Source: Rusavskia elegans (taxonomy: Eukaryota > Ascomycota > Lecanoromycetes > Teloschistales > Teloschistaceae). Taken from it: a stretch of DNA of 64,000 nt. This document shows, piece by piece, positions 45,970 through 60,257 of this stretch (positions are counted from its first letter, which is position 1; every line of letters starts with the position of its first letter). Under the pieces are notes generated by a model. The model saw only the letters and a program-made list of their open reading frames with translations, had not been told where the DNA came from and made no database searches. The stretch is taken from contig SAUG01000089.1 of NCBI GenBank assembly GCA_011316305.1, positions 62,001-126,000 on the forward strand, given 5' to 3'. The position numbers and the translations under genes were made by a program.

Positions 45970-47278
45970 TCAAGTAGTACAACTCTTAAACGGCGCGGTC
46001 GGCCCTTCAGACTGCGGTGCAATATGCGTCACCAACCCACAATAATAAAATTTCTTTTCATTATCAACCGCATTATCAACCGCAAACAGCACGCGATCGG
46101 GGCCCGGAAACAGACCTGGGATCGATTTGGCGTTCCGACCGCGGGCGACGAGGCTGCCGTCGTGCAGGATGGGAAATTCTAGGGTCGTGCGCTTCTCGCA
46201 TTTGGGAATGATTTTCACTTCTTTGTCCAATTTGTTGTATTTGTGGGGGTATTTTCCACTTCCTGTTTTGGAAGGGGGTGGATTTAGTGTGCGGAGGTGG
46301 AAGAGGGGGAAGGGGGGATGGGAAAGAAGGAAAGGGGGAAAGGGGAAGGAGAAAGGGGGAAGAGAAAAGGGGGAGGGGCGTACCGGCTTGTTGACCACCG
46401 AGGTGGTAACGAACACCTTCCTTCAAGGCTGCGTTGACTGCGGCTTGGGTGTAGCTGTTTGTGCCGCCGGCTGTAAGATTCTGAGTCAGTACCCTTTACC
46501 CAAGAATTCGTAACAAGGAAGAGTTGTATAGCCATTGCCGATGACTTACTTCCAACGCAATTCTGACTCGCGGGTATATCGGCAAAGTTCTCAGGGTCGT
46601 TTGTCAGCTCGGCCCATTTATAAGAAAACGTCTTTTGGGAGGCCGCATGGCTGGCTTTGGCGACTTGGGAGGTTGCGCTGGCGACGGGCTGGGAGAGCGA
46701 CGTGGGTACGGAGCCGGACGATGGAGAAGAGTTGAGGCCCGATGGAGTGGGTGATGCCACTCTACGTGAAGTGGACGACGTAGGTGATGAGACGAGGGAA
46801 GGCAAGGAAGCGGTTTGTCGTTTTGTGGAGCTGGATGAAGTGCTGGTGGCTGACTGAGCTGTTGACACGCGGTGACTGGTTGTCTTTCTAGAGACTGGGA
46901 GCGAGACTGTCGACAAAGTAGTTGTTTGGGATGGTGTGTTGGAGGCTGACAAAGTCCTGTTTGGCGCTTAGTGCTAGATCGCAGGCTGGAAGCAACAATA
47001 ACCTACGAAGGATGAGGCTTGACCCTGGAAGACAGTGTTGTCATCACGGAAGCAGTAGCAGGCTTCGCGGAAGCAGTAGCAGGCTTCGGGGAAGCAGTAT
47101 CAGGCTTCGCGGAAGCAGTAGCAGGCTTCGGGGAAGCAGTATCAGGCTTCGCGGAAGCAGCTTTAGGCTTCACGGAAGCAACAGTAGGCGGTAACTTTGC
47201 TCCTTTTTGGGGTTTTGCAGCTTGGACGACGGCGAATACTGCCAAACACAAAAGGATGTGTTTACCGAGACGCGTCAT
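45970..47278 (-). CDS. Secreted T1/N1-type guanyl ribonuclease with long repeat linker
   Basis: Four exons on the minus strand: 47278..47007, 46956..46550, 46470..46384 and 46262..45970; introns 50, 79 and 121 nt; 352 residues. A signal peptide covers about residues 1-20 (ILLCLAVFAVVQA). Next is a tandem ASAKPAT/ASPKPDT array to about residue 80, then a Ser/Thr-rich, probably O-glycosylated linker to about 200. The C-terminal domain has the RNase T1 catalytic set: Tyr260-x-His262 (YPHKY), Glu284 (LEFPIL), Arg312 (GPDRVLF) and His335 (GLVTHI), with Cys pairs expected to form disulphides. Such enzymes cleave RNA after guanine. The domain is about 130 residues, longer than RNase T1 (104). Nutrient scavenging, competition or host interaction are possible; nothing here decides. 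Confidence 0.85.
47036..47185. repeat. 21-bp tandem repeat coding ASAKPAT heptads
   Basis: About seven copies of a 21-bp unit (GCAGGCTTCGCGGAAGCAGTA and variants with GGGG or TATC) inside exon 1 of the RNase gene. Two variants alternate, giving a 42-bp higher-order period in the central part. Confidence 0.85.
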
Positions 47279-47804
47279 TGTCGTGAATTAAAAGATTTTG
47301 GATATGTATAAGACTGATAAAGATAGTGGTATAGGATCTGATGGGCAACAGCTGTGGAAGATGTTCGAAAGAGAGTGTCTGTGGGGCTTTCTTGAAAATG
47401 AGTGTATGTGGTGGATGTTCAGAAGTGAGTGTGTGTGGTGAATGTCCGAACAAGAGCGACTCGAGGCTCCAATATATACCCATCACTCCAGGCTCCAGAT
47501 CAGGAGATGAGAAAGCACCTCGCCTCATGCATTCGTATTATGGATGCACCTGCAGCGCATCAAGGGGCCATGTCTTCAAGTAACGACGAGTAACCACCCA
47601 AGAAGCCATACCACCTCCAGAAAGACACGCATGAGAATCACACGCATGTATGAAATCTTCGTACAAACCCCAAAAGAAGAGAAGGTCAAATGCAAGGTCA
47701 TGCATAATGCTGAAAGAACAAGCACACCTCGTTTCGCAGCCATCATGCTGTACCTCTCTCGTCTTGTTTTGAGGCTGGGACTCATTGAGGGGGACGGAGG
47801 GGTT

Positions 47805-47872
47805 TCCAACCATCATGATGCAGGTGCTGTAACTGATCTCCAACCATCATGATGCAGGTGCTGTAACTGATC
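47805..47872. repeat. 34-bp direct tandem duplication
   Basis: Two essentially identical 34-bp copies beginning TCCAACCATCATGATG, directly abutting. Confidence 0.9.
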
Positions 47873-48202
47873 AATGCATCTTGATTCCTGCAGATTTGCT
47901 TTTGGCTTCTGATGGCGTAGTAGAGCTGTCATAAGATTTAGTATCTGATATACAAGGAAACGTATCCTCGCGTCACCGGACGACAAGTGATATCTACTGG
48001 GTATCTCTGTAGGTCTTCTACCTGCGGTCACATCTTGATGTCAAAACCCATAGTCGAGTTGTAGAAATATGGACTAGAAATGGTGCCAGTATCTGTTAGA
48101 GTTGGACATGAACCTTGGATTCGAAGGGTAAGTACATAAGATGGTAGGGAGGCGGCGCGGCTCGTACGCTGACGTTGTCTTAGCGTGGGGGCGGCATAAG
48201 TC

Positions 48203-48715
48203 TACCCCAGATTAAATAAACCTGGTCAGTGAAAAAAAGACTGTCAAACCCTACCAACCGTCGACTAAAAGTTTTAAAGTTTTTTTATTCCTTAAATAAC
48301 TTAATAACCAGAAGCTGAATTCGTTTTAAAATTTTAAGCCTTATTAATAAAGGTATCTAGTTAGTATCTAACTTCTTTCTATCTATTTTTTATCGTTTTT
48401 ATTACTTTAGAAGACTAATTTCTAGATTTTCGAAGAATTCTATCGGTTATAAAAAGGACCTCGATAGTCCGGTAAATACTTTCTAGACTAAAAGAAAAGA
48501 TTTCTATATAGGATAACGGAATAAAGTCCTATTAATATAAAATTTTCCTGGTCGCTAGAATATATATAGCAGATTTTTTAAAAGAAGTTTTAGTAATTCC
48601 TAGCTTCTAATTATTAAGTTATTTAAGGAATAAAAAAACTTTAAAACTTTTGGTCGACGGTTAGTGGGGTTTGACAGTCTTTTTTTCACTGACCAGGTTT
48701 ATTTAATCTGGGGTA
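48203..48715. mobile_element. MITE-like element with about 112-bp terminal inverted repeats
   Basis: The left arm (about 48205-48316) and the right arm (about 48602-48713) are inverted copies, differing at about five positions, all transitions. The ends read CCCCAGATTAAATAAACC and its reverse complement, each flanked by TA, consistent with a TA target duplication as in Tc1/mariner elements. The roughly 285-bp interior is strongly AT-rich and has no open frame, so the element is non-autonomous. The whole can fold into a long hairpin. C/T-type differences and AT-richness are what repeat-induced point mutation would leave. Confidence 0.88.
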
Positions 48716-49604
48716 AAATAAAACCCCTGCCAAGAAGACACAAGTCGGGACGACAGGGACCCAGACAGCACGACATCTTGCTGTTTCGCTCAATGGGGTA
48801 CGCAGCTGGCTAGAGAGCTGGCTTGCATACTGGTGCCTACATGACCCACGACAAGAACGCTACAGGACCTGGCGCAAGATTGCTTAGAGGTCATCCTACA
48901 ATCTCCGCACCCAGAGCTCGAACCTTCAACAGTAGCCAAACAAACTGTTACACAGATGAAGGACCGAACATCCTCGGCTTGCTGCGTTGCTTGAAACCAA
49001 TGGCATGGCCATGCACAAGTGGGAGAGAACTCAGCCATCCCGCTGACGGTCGCCAGCCTCGACTGTACCGCACAACTTCTCCTTCAACATTTGGTTGAAG
49101 CCGTCAAACACTGTCTCATATCTCTATTGAGCCCAGAATCCAGTTCCTACGGCCTGTCTTGCCACTGGAATCGACTGGAATCTGCTGGCATCAACAATAC
49201 GCGCTTGGTCTAAGACTGGACTGCCGGAGGATACCTGATAGAGTATCAGAAAAAGATTGGATTTGCTCAGCCGCTTCCTGCGGCGAAGATTGAAACTGTC
49301 AATGAAATGGGCGCATATGCAGAATATGGGTTGGGAGGCATGGCCGATGAAGGTTTGAGATGGCACTGTAAATAGCAGTCCCCTGCAGAAGGAATCATCA
49401 GCGCACGAAACGACAAGATTGCCGCATACAGTCAGCTGGTGAGACTCCTCCACACAGTCTTCAACTGCCGTCTCCGAGAGACTATAAGACCATGAGCAGA
49501 TCCATGTTGTAGCACTCCAAGACAGAACCAGAACCTTACTTCGATACACATCACCAGCACAGATTCATTCTTCACATTTCCACTATCCATCCACCCAAAA
49601 CAAA

Positions 49605-50375
49605 ATGAGCTACACCATCCAATCCGGCGATACCTTCTGGGCCATCGCCCAGAAACTCGGTATCTCCGTCGACGCCCTGCAGGCCGCCAACCCCGGCGTC
49701 AACCCAACCACCCTCCAGGTCGGTCAAATCATCAACCTCCCCGGTGGTGGCAACAACAACGGTGGCAACGGCGGTGGACCATCTCCGTCCCAAGGCGGCG
49801 ACGGCAAAATCGTCGGCGCCGAGGGCGGCAGCAACGGCGGCGGCGACTTCGTCCCCTACGCCGGTCCCGCATCCGCCTACCCCGATCCATCCCAATGGGC
49901 CTCCTACTCCGCCCTCTGGGCGCAAAATTCCCGCCTCATGAAATACAACTCCAGCGACGCGGAAGTCGAGATGATCCACCGTGCCATCGAAACCGTCTCC
50001 GCCTCCTCAGGCGTCGACGTCCGCGCCATCCTCGTTATCATCGTCCAGGAATCCGGCGGCAACGTCCGCGTCGGCAGCACCAATAACGGTGTCCACAACC
50101 CTGGTATCATGCAATCCCATAATGGCGTGAGCTTCAACCCGGCGGATCCCGAGGGCAGTATTTTGCAGATGGTGAGGGATGGGACGGAGGGGACGAGGGA
50201 CGGTGATGGTTTGAAGCAGCTGTTGGCAAGGTATGGGAATTATTATGAGGCGTTCCGGGGGTATAATTCGGGCAGTGTCAATAAGAATGATCTTAACGAT
50301 CCGGTGGGGGCAACGGGCAATTATGTCCAGAAGGCGGCGAATAGGTTGATGGGGCATAGTTGGCCGGGTATGTAA
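49605..50375 (+). CDS. LysM plus lysozyme/transglycosylase-like domain protein
   Basis: An intronless 256-residue protein. Residues 2-46 are one LysM module ([33 protein letters not shown]), a binder of chitin or peptidoglycan. A Gly/Asn linker (47-80) follows. Residues about 110-250 resemble a soluble lytic transglycosylase/goose-type lysozyme fold: catalytic-type Glu149 in VQESGG, then NPGIMQ (like the GLMQ motif) and RGYNSG (like YNAG). It could cleave bacterial peptidoglycan. There is no N-terminal signal peptide: the LysM begins at residue 2, and no upstream exon is evident. So either secretion is unconventional, or a leader exon was missed. GC-rich codon use and lack of introns fit acquisition from bacteria, but do not prove it. 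Confidence 0.85.
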   Translation: MSYTIQSGDTFWAIAQKLGISVDALQAANPGVNPTTLQVGQIINLPGGGNNNGGNGGGPSPSQGGDGKIVGAEGGSNGGGDFVPYAGPASAYPDPSQWASYSALWAQNSRLMKYNSSDAEVEMIHRAIETVSASSGVDVRAILVIIVQESGGNVRVGSTNNGVHNPGIMQSHNGVSFNPADPEGSILQMVRDGTEGTRDGDGLKQLLARYGNYYEAFRGYNSGSVNKNDLNDPVGATGNYVQKAANRLMGHSWPGM

Positions 50376-51396
50376 GTTGTGGTAGTAATTTGAGTGAGCT
50401 GTAAGGAGGTTGGAGTCGGTGAATGAGATTAGTATCTCAGACGTTCATTTCGTGAAGGCAATAATCTTCATCTTTAACTCTGGCTCTGCTCTTTACTGTC
50501 TGTTGCGGACGGGTGGTGGTCTATGTGCTGTAGCTCGATTCCCTTGTACTCATGATGGTGGAAGTAAGTTGTTTTCTGCCTTTGCGTTGGGGTTGAGCCG
50601 TTGATGGCTGTCTGGGCTTCATAGCTCCTTTCCATCCCATCCATACCTACGTACATACATACATACATATATATATACATACGCACCCGTTTAAAAATAC
50701 CGCCCCGACGTCACAATGAAGTAACACATCTATACTCTTTTATACCTCCTTCATTTCTCTTATCCTCTTACCCTATTATAAAACCAGACGAAACCTATCT
50801 CCCCTTTCTCCCTCATCCTCCTATCCCTTCTCCCTTATACTCCTCTTCTCTCCCTCTCATGACATTCATCACAGACAAGGAAATACGCGCAATCAACCAT
50901 CCGGATCAAATATCCATATCTTTAATGCTAAAAATAGTGGTTATGGGTAGGTGGGTAATAGTCTTTGATATTCAAGGAAAGGAAAGGAAAGGAAAGTGGC
51001 AGTCGAACAAAGGGGTAAAAACCTATACTGTTTTTTAGGAGCATAAACACTCACTCACTGTTACAACATACGGGAGTAATCTATCTTGTCAATCGTGGAA
51101 GACTTATGCACTTCCAAATTGGATAAGTGGGATAGCGAATACATATGACTTTATCTGCTCAATTTGAAAGAGCATGGCCACACCACCAACATTGTACTTC
51201 CCTCCCTCAAGCAGACGCTTTACGCCGAGGATCTTTACCTTTACGCCGGTTCAGTTGTTGCCTCCGTTGCCTCTGTCCTTCCCCTTTCCGCTTCCGCCCC
51301 TATCCCGCTACCACTCACTCACTCCCCTGCCCAAACCCCAAAGCTCTACCTCCACATCCCAACCTCAAAACCGTCATGAAGCTGCAAAGCGAAAAA
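50376..51396. other. Spacer between convergent LysM gene and SMC3
   Basis: About 1 kb. Contains a CATA/TATA run (50652-50681) and GGAAA repeats (50976-50997). No gene supported. Confidence 0.6.
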
Positions 51397-55390
<3,994 letters not shown>

Positions 55391-55632
55391 TCAAGTGATT
55401 TGCGCTCCAACTTACCCCCGCGAGACTAGACTTGCTGTGCTCGTCGGCCTCATCGTTGCTTGTCTGAGTGTTCCAACGGCTTTCGCAATCGCAAAAGGAA
55501 GAAGACGCGCCAAGCTGGATCGCGTAACCCCTGCAATCGATAACAAGGTCTTGGCATCAATCGTCATAGACAAATAATTTCCAACGACTTTCTCAACCAA
55601 GCAACCTGCGTCTTGTACATACGCTTTACGAA

Positions 55633-57327
55633 ATGGGCGACACCATTGACCCCACCCGAGGACTCGACCCTACACATACCTTCATTCCAGGACAGGGCTA
55701 CACCAACGACGAAACCTCCGAACAAGCTACAATCCCAGATGATAACCAGTATAACCTCGCTGAGGCAGATCTGAGTGAAGACTATGATGACATATTTGCC
55801 GGCGATGAGTTGCAAGAGGATGATTATGCCTCCCATAATCCGCACGACTTCACCAAACTCTACAACCGCCAGCGCCGCATGCAGGAAGCTGGCCCCAACC
55901 CTCCCAAGTCATCTCTCCCCAAAACAAATCCTCAAAAACCCACTGCCAATACCCTCGCCTCCGTAGACGATCAAGTCACTTCGCTCTCCAGACATGCCGG
56001 AAAACTCAAGCTGGATGATCGCCAACCAGGCAAACATGATCGAGTGGCAGACAGGAGCGACAGAGCCACAAGCGAGCAGGTACTAGACCCGCGCACTCGG
56101 ATGATACTCCTGCAGATGATCAACCGGAACATCGTTTCCGAAGTGAACGGTTGTATGTCTACAGGCAAAGAAGCAAATGTCTACCACGCGGTTTCATTAC
56201 CCACGCAGGATGACGACTCGTCTGAAGCCACTGCAACAACACCCCTACAACGTGCGATCAAAGTCTACAAAACTAGCATTCTGGTCTTCAAAGATAGGGA
56301 CAAATACGTCACCGGCGAACATCGTTTCCGATCGGGCTACAGCAAGAGTAACAATCGTGCGATGGTGAAAGTGTGGGCGGAAAAGGAGATGAGGAATCTG
56401 AAGCGGATATACAACGCCGGCATTCCCTGCCCAGAGCCAATGCAGCTTCGACTGCATGTGTTGGTTATGGGCTTTCTGGGCGATAAAAAGGGCACCCCGG
56501 CGCCTCGCTTGAAAGATGTGGAACTTACCGGCGGCGATGTTGAGGAGAGGTGGAGAGCATTATACCTCCAGCTACTGGGATACATGTGGATCTTGTATCA
56601 GACTTGTCATCTCGTACACGCTGACTTGAGCGAATACAATGTCCTTTACCATCAAGACAAACTGTGGCTCATCGACGTCAGCCAAAGCGTTGAGCATGAT
56701 CATCCCCGCAGTCTTGAGTTTCTAAGGATGGATATCAAGAATGTGAATGACTTCTTCCGACGTCAAGGCGTGGACACGCTAGCGGATAAATCTGTATTCA
56801 GTTTTGTTACAGCCGTGCAAGGGTCTCAGGATCCAGAGGCCATGAACGCTGTAATACAGAAGCTTTATGAGGAGCGCAAAGACGAAGACGAGACTGGCGA
56901 CGGAGCAGAGGTTGATGCAGAGGTCTTCCGAAATCAATACATACCTCAGACGCTCGAACAGGTCTACGATGTTGAAAGAGACGTGGACCATATCAACCGA
57001 GGTGGCCAGGAAGACTTGGTCTATAGAGATTTGCTCGCCGACAAGGTAATATCGGAAGCTGCCCAAGATGGAGAAATCACTGCGCCGAACAAATCCTGCG
57101 ACGATCTACCAAGTCGAGGCTCTGAAGCAGGTGGCTCTGACGACGATGATGACGACTCGGATCCTTTCGCCAAAAAGCAACCCCGAGGCAAGCGATTCGA
57201 GGATAAGGATTCGAAAAAAGACCATAAGAAGCAAGTCAAGGAGGAGAAGCGTGAGAAAAGGGAGAAGAAGATTCCCAAGCATGTGAAGAAGAAGTTGATC
57301 AACAGTACGGCGAGGACGAAGCATTGA
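55633..57327 (+). CDS. RIO1: RIO1-type atypical serine kinase
   Basis: An intronless 564-residue protein. Rio1 acts in late cytoplasmic 40S maturation (20S to 18S rRNA processing). Key elements: the flexible P-loop STGKEANVYHA (about 176-186), ATP-binding Lys210 (RAIKVYKTS), the catalytic Asp331 in HADLSEYN and metal-binding Asp348 in LIDVSQSVEHDHP. Residues 1-150 are acidic and disordered; the C-terminus has an acidic patch (DDDDDDSDPF) and a Lys-rich tail (KIPKHVKKKL), typical of the family. The Met at 55633 is the first in a frame that starts directly with family-like sequence. Its promoter is the roughly 265-bp interval shared with SMC3. Confidence 0.97.
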   Translation: MGDTIDPTRGLDPTHTFIPGQGYTNDETSEQATIPDDNQYNLAEADLSEDYDDIFAGDELQEDDYASHNPHDFTKLYNRQRRMQEAGPNPPKSSLPKTNPQKPTANTLASVDDQVTSLSRHAGKLKLDDRQPGKHDRVADRSDRATSEQVLDPRTRMILLQMINRNIVSEVNGCMSTGKEANVYHAVSLPTQDDDSSEATATTPLQRAIKVYKTSILVFKDRDKYVTGEHRFRSGYSKSNNRAMVKVWAEKEMRNLKRIYNAGIPCPEPMQLRLHVLVMGFLGDKKGTPAPRLKDVELTGGDVEERWRALYLQLLGYMWILYQTCHLVHADLSEYNVLYHQDKLWLIDVSQSVEHDHPRSLEFLRMDIKNVNDFFRRQGVDTLADKSVFSFVTAVQGSQDPEAMNAVIQKLYEERKDEDETGDGAEVDAEVFRNQYIPQTLEQVYDVERDVDHINRGGQEDLVYRDLLADKVISEAAQDGEITAPNKSCDDLPSRGSEAGGSDDDDDDSDPFAKKQPRGKRFEDKDSKKDHKKQVKEEKREKREKKIPKHVKKKLINSTARTKH

Positions 57328-58348
57328 CTGACGTGATTGTTATGATTTATGAAGCTTCGCATGCGGTCGTGCAAGAAACGAGTTTATCAGTTTGATACCC
57401 AATGACATACTGTACTATCTGCATCATTTCTAGCTTTGTTATATGCCTTTTTCTATGCTTTTTCCATTGCCTTCTCTTTCGAATTGTCCAGCATCAGCAT
57501 CAATCAGCCAGGACACACAATCCGCTCCTTAGAAGACTTCTGACCCAAAGGCTTGAGTCCGTCGACAGGCCACCGATCTGTGACGAGGTAAAGGCAGACT
57601 GCTATAGCAACCCATATGCATGTCACCGGTAAGTGATTCTTCCCCACTCCGTCTCAATGATGAAGCACAAAACCTTCCGCTTGCATTCCGCTGCACGTTG
57701 TGTTCCTTCCCCTGAGAAACCTCGTATGCGTGGGCAGCGGGGAGGACCTTAATGGCCAACGTGCTTGCTGATGACCAAAGAGAGCACTGAGAGACCTCAA
57801 TGTCATTTCTGCATTGCAAAATCGAATGCTCTCATTTGTCGTAACTTACTGACGATATGATACAGATGCAATGAGCGTACTCCCCCACAGCCTCTTCTCG
57901 ACAGCCACCATAGCCACCACAGCCTCGTGCAGCCAATTTCCTTCTCCTGATCAGGACAACTGGACTTCCAACAGCCTGCATAGAAGAACTGATTGGGCTC
58001 CAAAAGCGTCTTCGATATGAGTGCATCATGCCTGGCATATGGGTGGGTTGGGGCCCTTTGACAGTGGCCAGCCTCGTCCTCATCGGTATTCAGCCCCCAG
58101 CATTAAGCGCCCTTCGCTTCCTTTGACCATTCAGTCTTACGAGGCTTCCTGGTGTAAGACTCCATGTCAACCACAGCATGAGGCTGCTGACGACGAGATC
58201 CCGCAATCCAGCGCTTCCACCGAGTCTCGAAGCCTCGTAGCTTCCAGCCCACAGCCTATATATTCCCTTGCAATCCACAAGTCTGGATGTCAAGAAGCAC
58301 CGTCTACCAACCCTATCTACTCCTTCCATTATCAGTCAACCTGCAGTA
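57328..58348. other. Intergenic stretch, promoter and leader of the zinc-finger gene
   Basis: About 1 kb between two plus-strand genes, no supported coding region. A frame continuous with the next gene begins at 58268 but has no similarity before the Met at 58349. Confidence 0.55.
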
Positions 58349-58996
58349 ATGTGTTGTTTCGGCCGCAAAAAATCCTACGATCGACCCTGCGATCATCCAC
58401 CCCCAAAACCAATCATGTCGCCCGATTCCAACAACGTCGACACCCTCTCCCAATCCTTCCACTCGCTCTCCATCCACCCAAGTCCCACCTCAAGCATCAT
58501 CTCCGCTCCAAGCACCCTCTCAACAACCCCACCAAGCATACCCTCAACCACTCAAAACCCAACCAAAACCACAACCAATCCCCCCATCCCATCCTTCCCC
58601 CTCCCCACCCCACCCCGCTGCCGTACCTGCAACTCCCCCGGCACCCGCGATACCGTCCGCCCCACAAACCGCAACAACAACGCCAACCGCCCATACTACA
58701 TATGCACCAACTGCAAATCCAGCCCCGCTCTCCTGGCCCGAAATCCGCAAAAGGGCTGGATCACATGGGACGACGACATCGGCGTGCACGAAAACAACAC
58801 CACATGCTTTTGCGGCTGGGTCTGCCGGCAGGACAGAGCGGGTAGCGGATCCGTGTGGGCAGGGAAAGGCTTTTGGAAATGTGCGGTGGGGAGGTGTGGT
58901 TATAGGAGTTTTCGAGAGGATGCGCTTACGGAGGAGGAGGCGAGGAGGTTGGGGATTGCGGGTTGGAATGAGGGGTTTGAGCCTACGCTATTGTAG
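58349..58996 (+). CDS. Small GRF-like zinc-finger protein
   Basis: An intronless 215-residue protein. The N-terminus (MCCFGRKKSYDRPCDHPPP) is followed by a Ser/Thr/Pro-rich spacer to about residue 88. A GRF-type zinc ribbon follows: CRTC, a basic TNRNNNANRPYYIC strand, then CTNC-like spacing. Later Cys pairs (CFCGWVC and KCAVGRCGYRSF) suggest a second treble-clef-like module. GRF fingers bind single-stranded nucleic acid in APE2, TOP3A and NEIL3, but here no catalytic domain accompanies it, so the role is open. The Met at 58349 was chosen because the residues upstream overlap leader-like sequence and the next Met lies beyond the conserved N-terminal Cys motif. No targeting signal. Confidence 0.75.
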   Translation: MCCFGRKKSYDRPCDHPPPKPIMSPDSNNVDTLSQSFHSLSIHPSPTSSIISAPSTLSTTPPSIPSTTQNPTKTTTNPPIPSFPLPTPPRCRTCNSPGTRDTVRPTNRNNNANRPYYICTNCKSSPALLARNPQKGWITWDDDIGVHENNTTCFCGWVCRQDRAGSGSVWAGKGFWKCAVGRCGYRSFREDALTEEEARRLGIAGWNEGFEPTLL

Positions 58997-60257
58997 GGAC
59001 TTGTTGGAGGCACGTTGGACGTGCCGATGGTCAGTGATCCAGGTAAGTGCTTGTATTCTATGATGTTTTCCCATGCACTGGTGGGTATATCCGATTTGGC
59101 TGGCTGGCAGTGGAGGTATCGGATGGCTGGTCGAAGGAATAGATAGGTAAGGTAGTTCAAGGCATGCTCTTCTTCGTCTTCAGACGTACTTTTGACGAGG
59201 CGTCAGAAGCCTATAAGATATATAACTCGATAGAGGAAATAGATTCCTTTCACACCGCCCCGAGTTGTTTTGTTTCAATACGCGTTATTTCCTTGATATC
59301 ATATTCCCAGCTGACTCCCTTCCCCTTTCCATTTCCTGGAATCCTTCGCTACGGATTTATCCTCCTATTTCTTCATTCAAACAAATTTAGCATCTTATTT
59401 CAATAACGTGCCTTTCAAGAATAACCTAAAACCCCACGTATAAATTAAATTCCACCCGCTTTATTATCCACTCCCTACCTGTATCTATTTTTCCTTATCT
59501 CTATCTCTATCTTATGCTAGTATAACTGTCCTAATTATTAAAAGACTGCTTGCCAGCCTGTATATATTAGCTATTCTATCCTAACTCTTCTTTCCTTTTC
59601 TATCCTTTCCTTTTTTTTTCCCTTTTTTTTCCCTTTCTTTTCTATTCCTCTCTTCTCCACTAGAGTAAAGGGAATAGGAACGTTTGGCGTAGGTAGATTT
59701 TATATTATATATGCTGTACCAGTGATGGGTTCTGGATTTGTTATCAAGTGAGTAAGAGGAGGGGGTAGGGGTTGTCCTGAATTGTTTAAGGTGTATAGGG
59801 TGTGTGGGATTGGGGCTGGGGGAGTGGGTTTGAGATATTGGGGGTGGAGATATTAGGCGTTTCGTGTGCCTTCAAGGTTGTTTGTATAAATATGTATCCT
59901 TTCGGCGACATGGGTTCTCTGGCTTTCAAAACCCTTCAAGATACTTCCTGAATGGAATCTATCCAGTAAGGGAGGATTGTCTTTTTGATGTCAATGTTTG
60001 GATGGATGGGTGCGTTCGGGCAGTAAATAGGCTGCTCAATTCATGGTCTTCGAATGAACTGTCGGGGACAATACATACTATATACAAGTTATGATCGAAC
60101 ATTGGTAGCCTCCAAGTAAGTACCTTGGACCTAATTTGCCGCAAAGAGGTTAGTTATTCATGGAACACCAGCCCCGATACTCAGCTACCAGAATACGCTC
60201 TTTTACATTTTCTCCATAGATGTCCCAATGTCCATTATCATGGCGTGAAAACCCCTC
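58997..60257. other. Spacer between convergent genes, AT-rich in the middle
   Basis: 1.26 kb. 59400-59700 is AT- and pyrimidine-rich (TTTTTTTTCCC repeats near 59610-59640). No gene. Confidence 0.6.

Larger units (their letters stand above)
47279..49604. other. Intergenic stretch containing an inverted-repeat element
   Basis: 2.3 kb between the divergent RNase (-) and LysM (+) genes. Holds a 34-bp direct duplication (47805-47872) and the 0.5 kb inverted-repeat element at 48203-48715. Otherwise only short, unconserved frames. Confidence 0.6.

Noticed and set aside
48790..49549. Short frames upstream of the LysM gene as a possible signal-peptide exon
   Set aside because: None offers a hydrophobic leader with a donor site in a phase that joins to the LysM frame.
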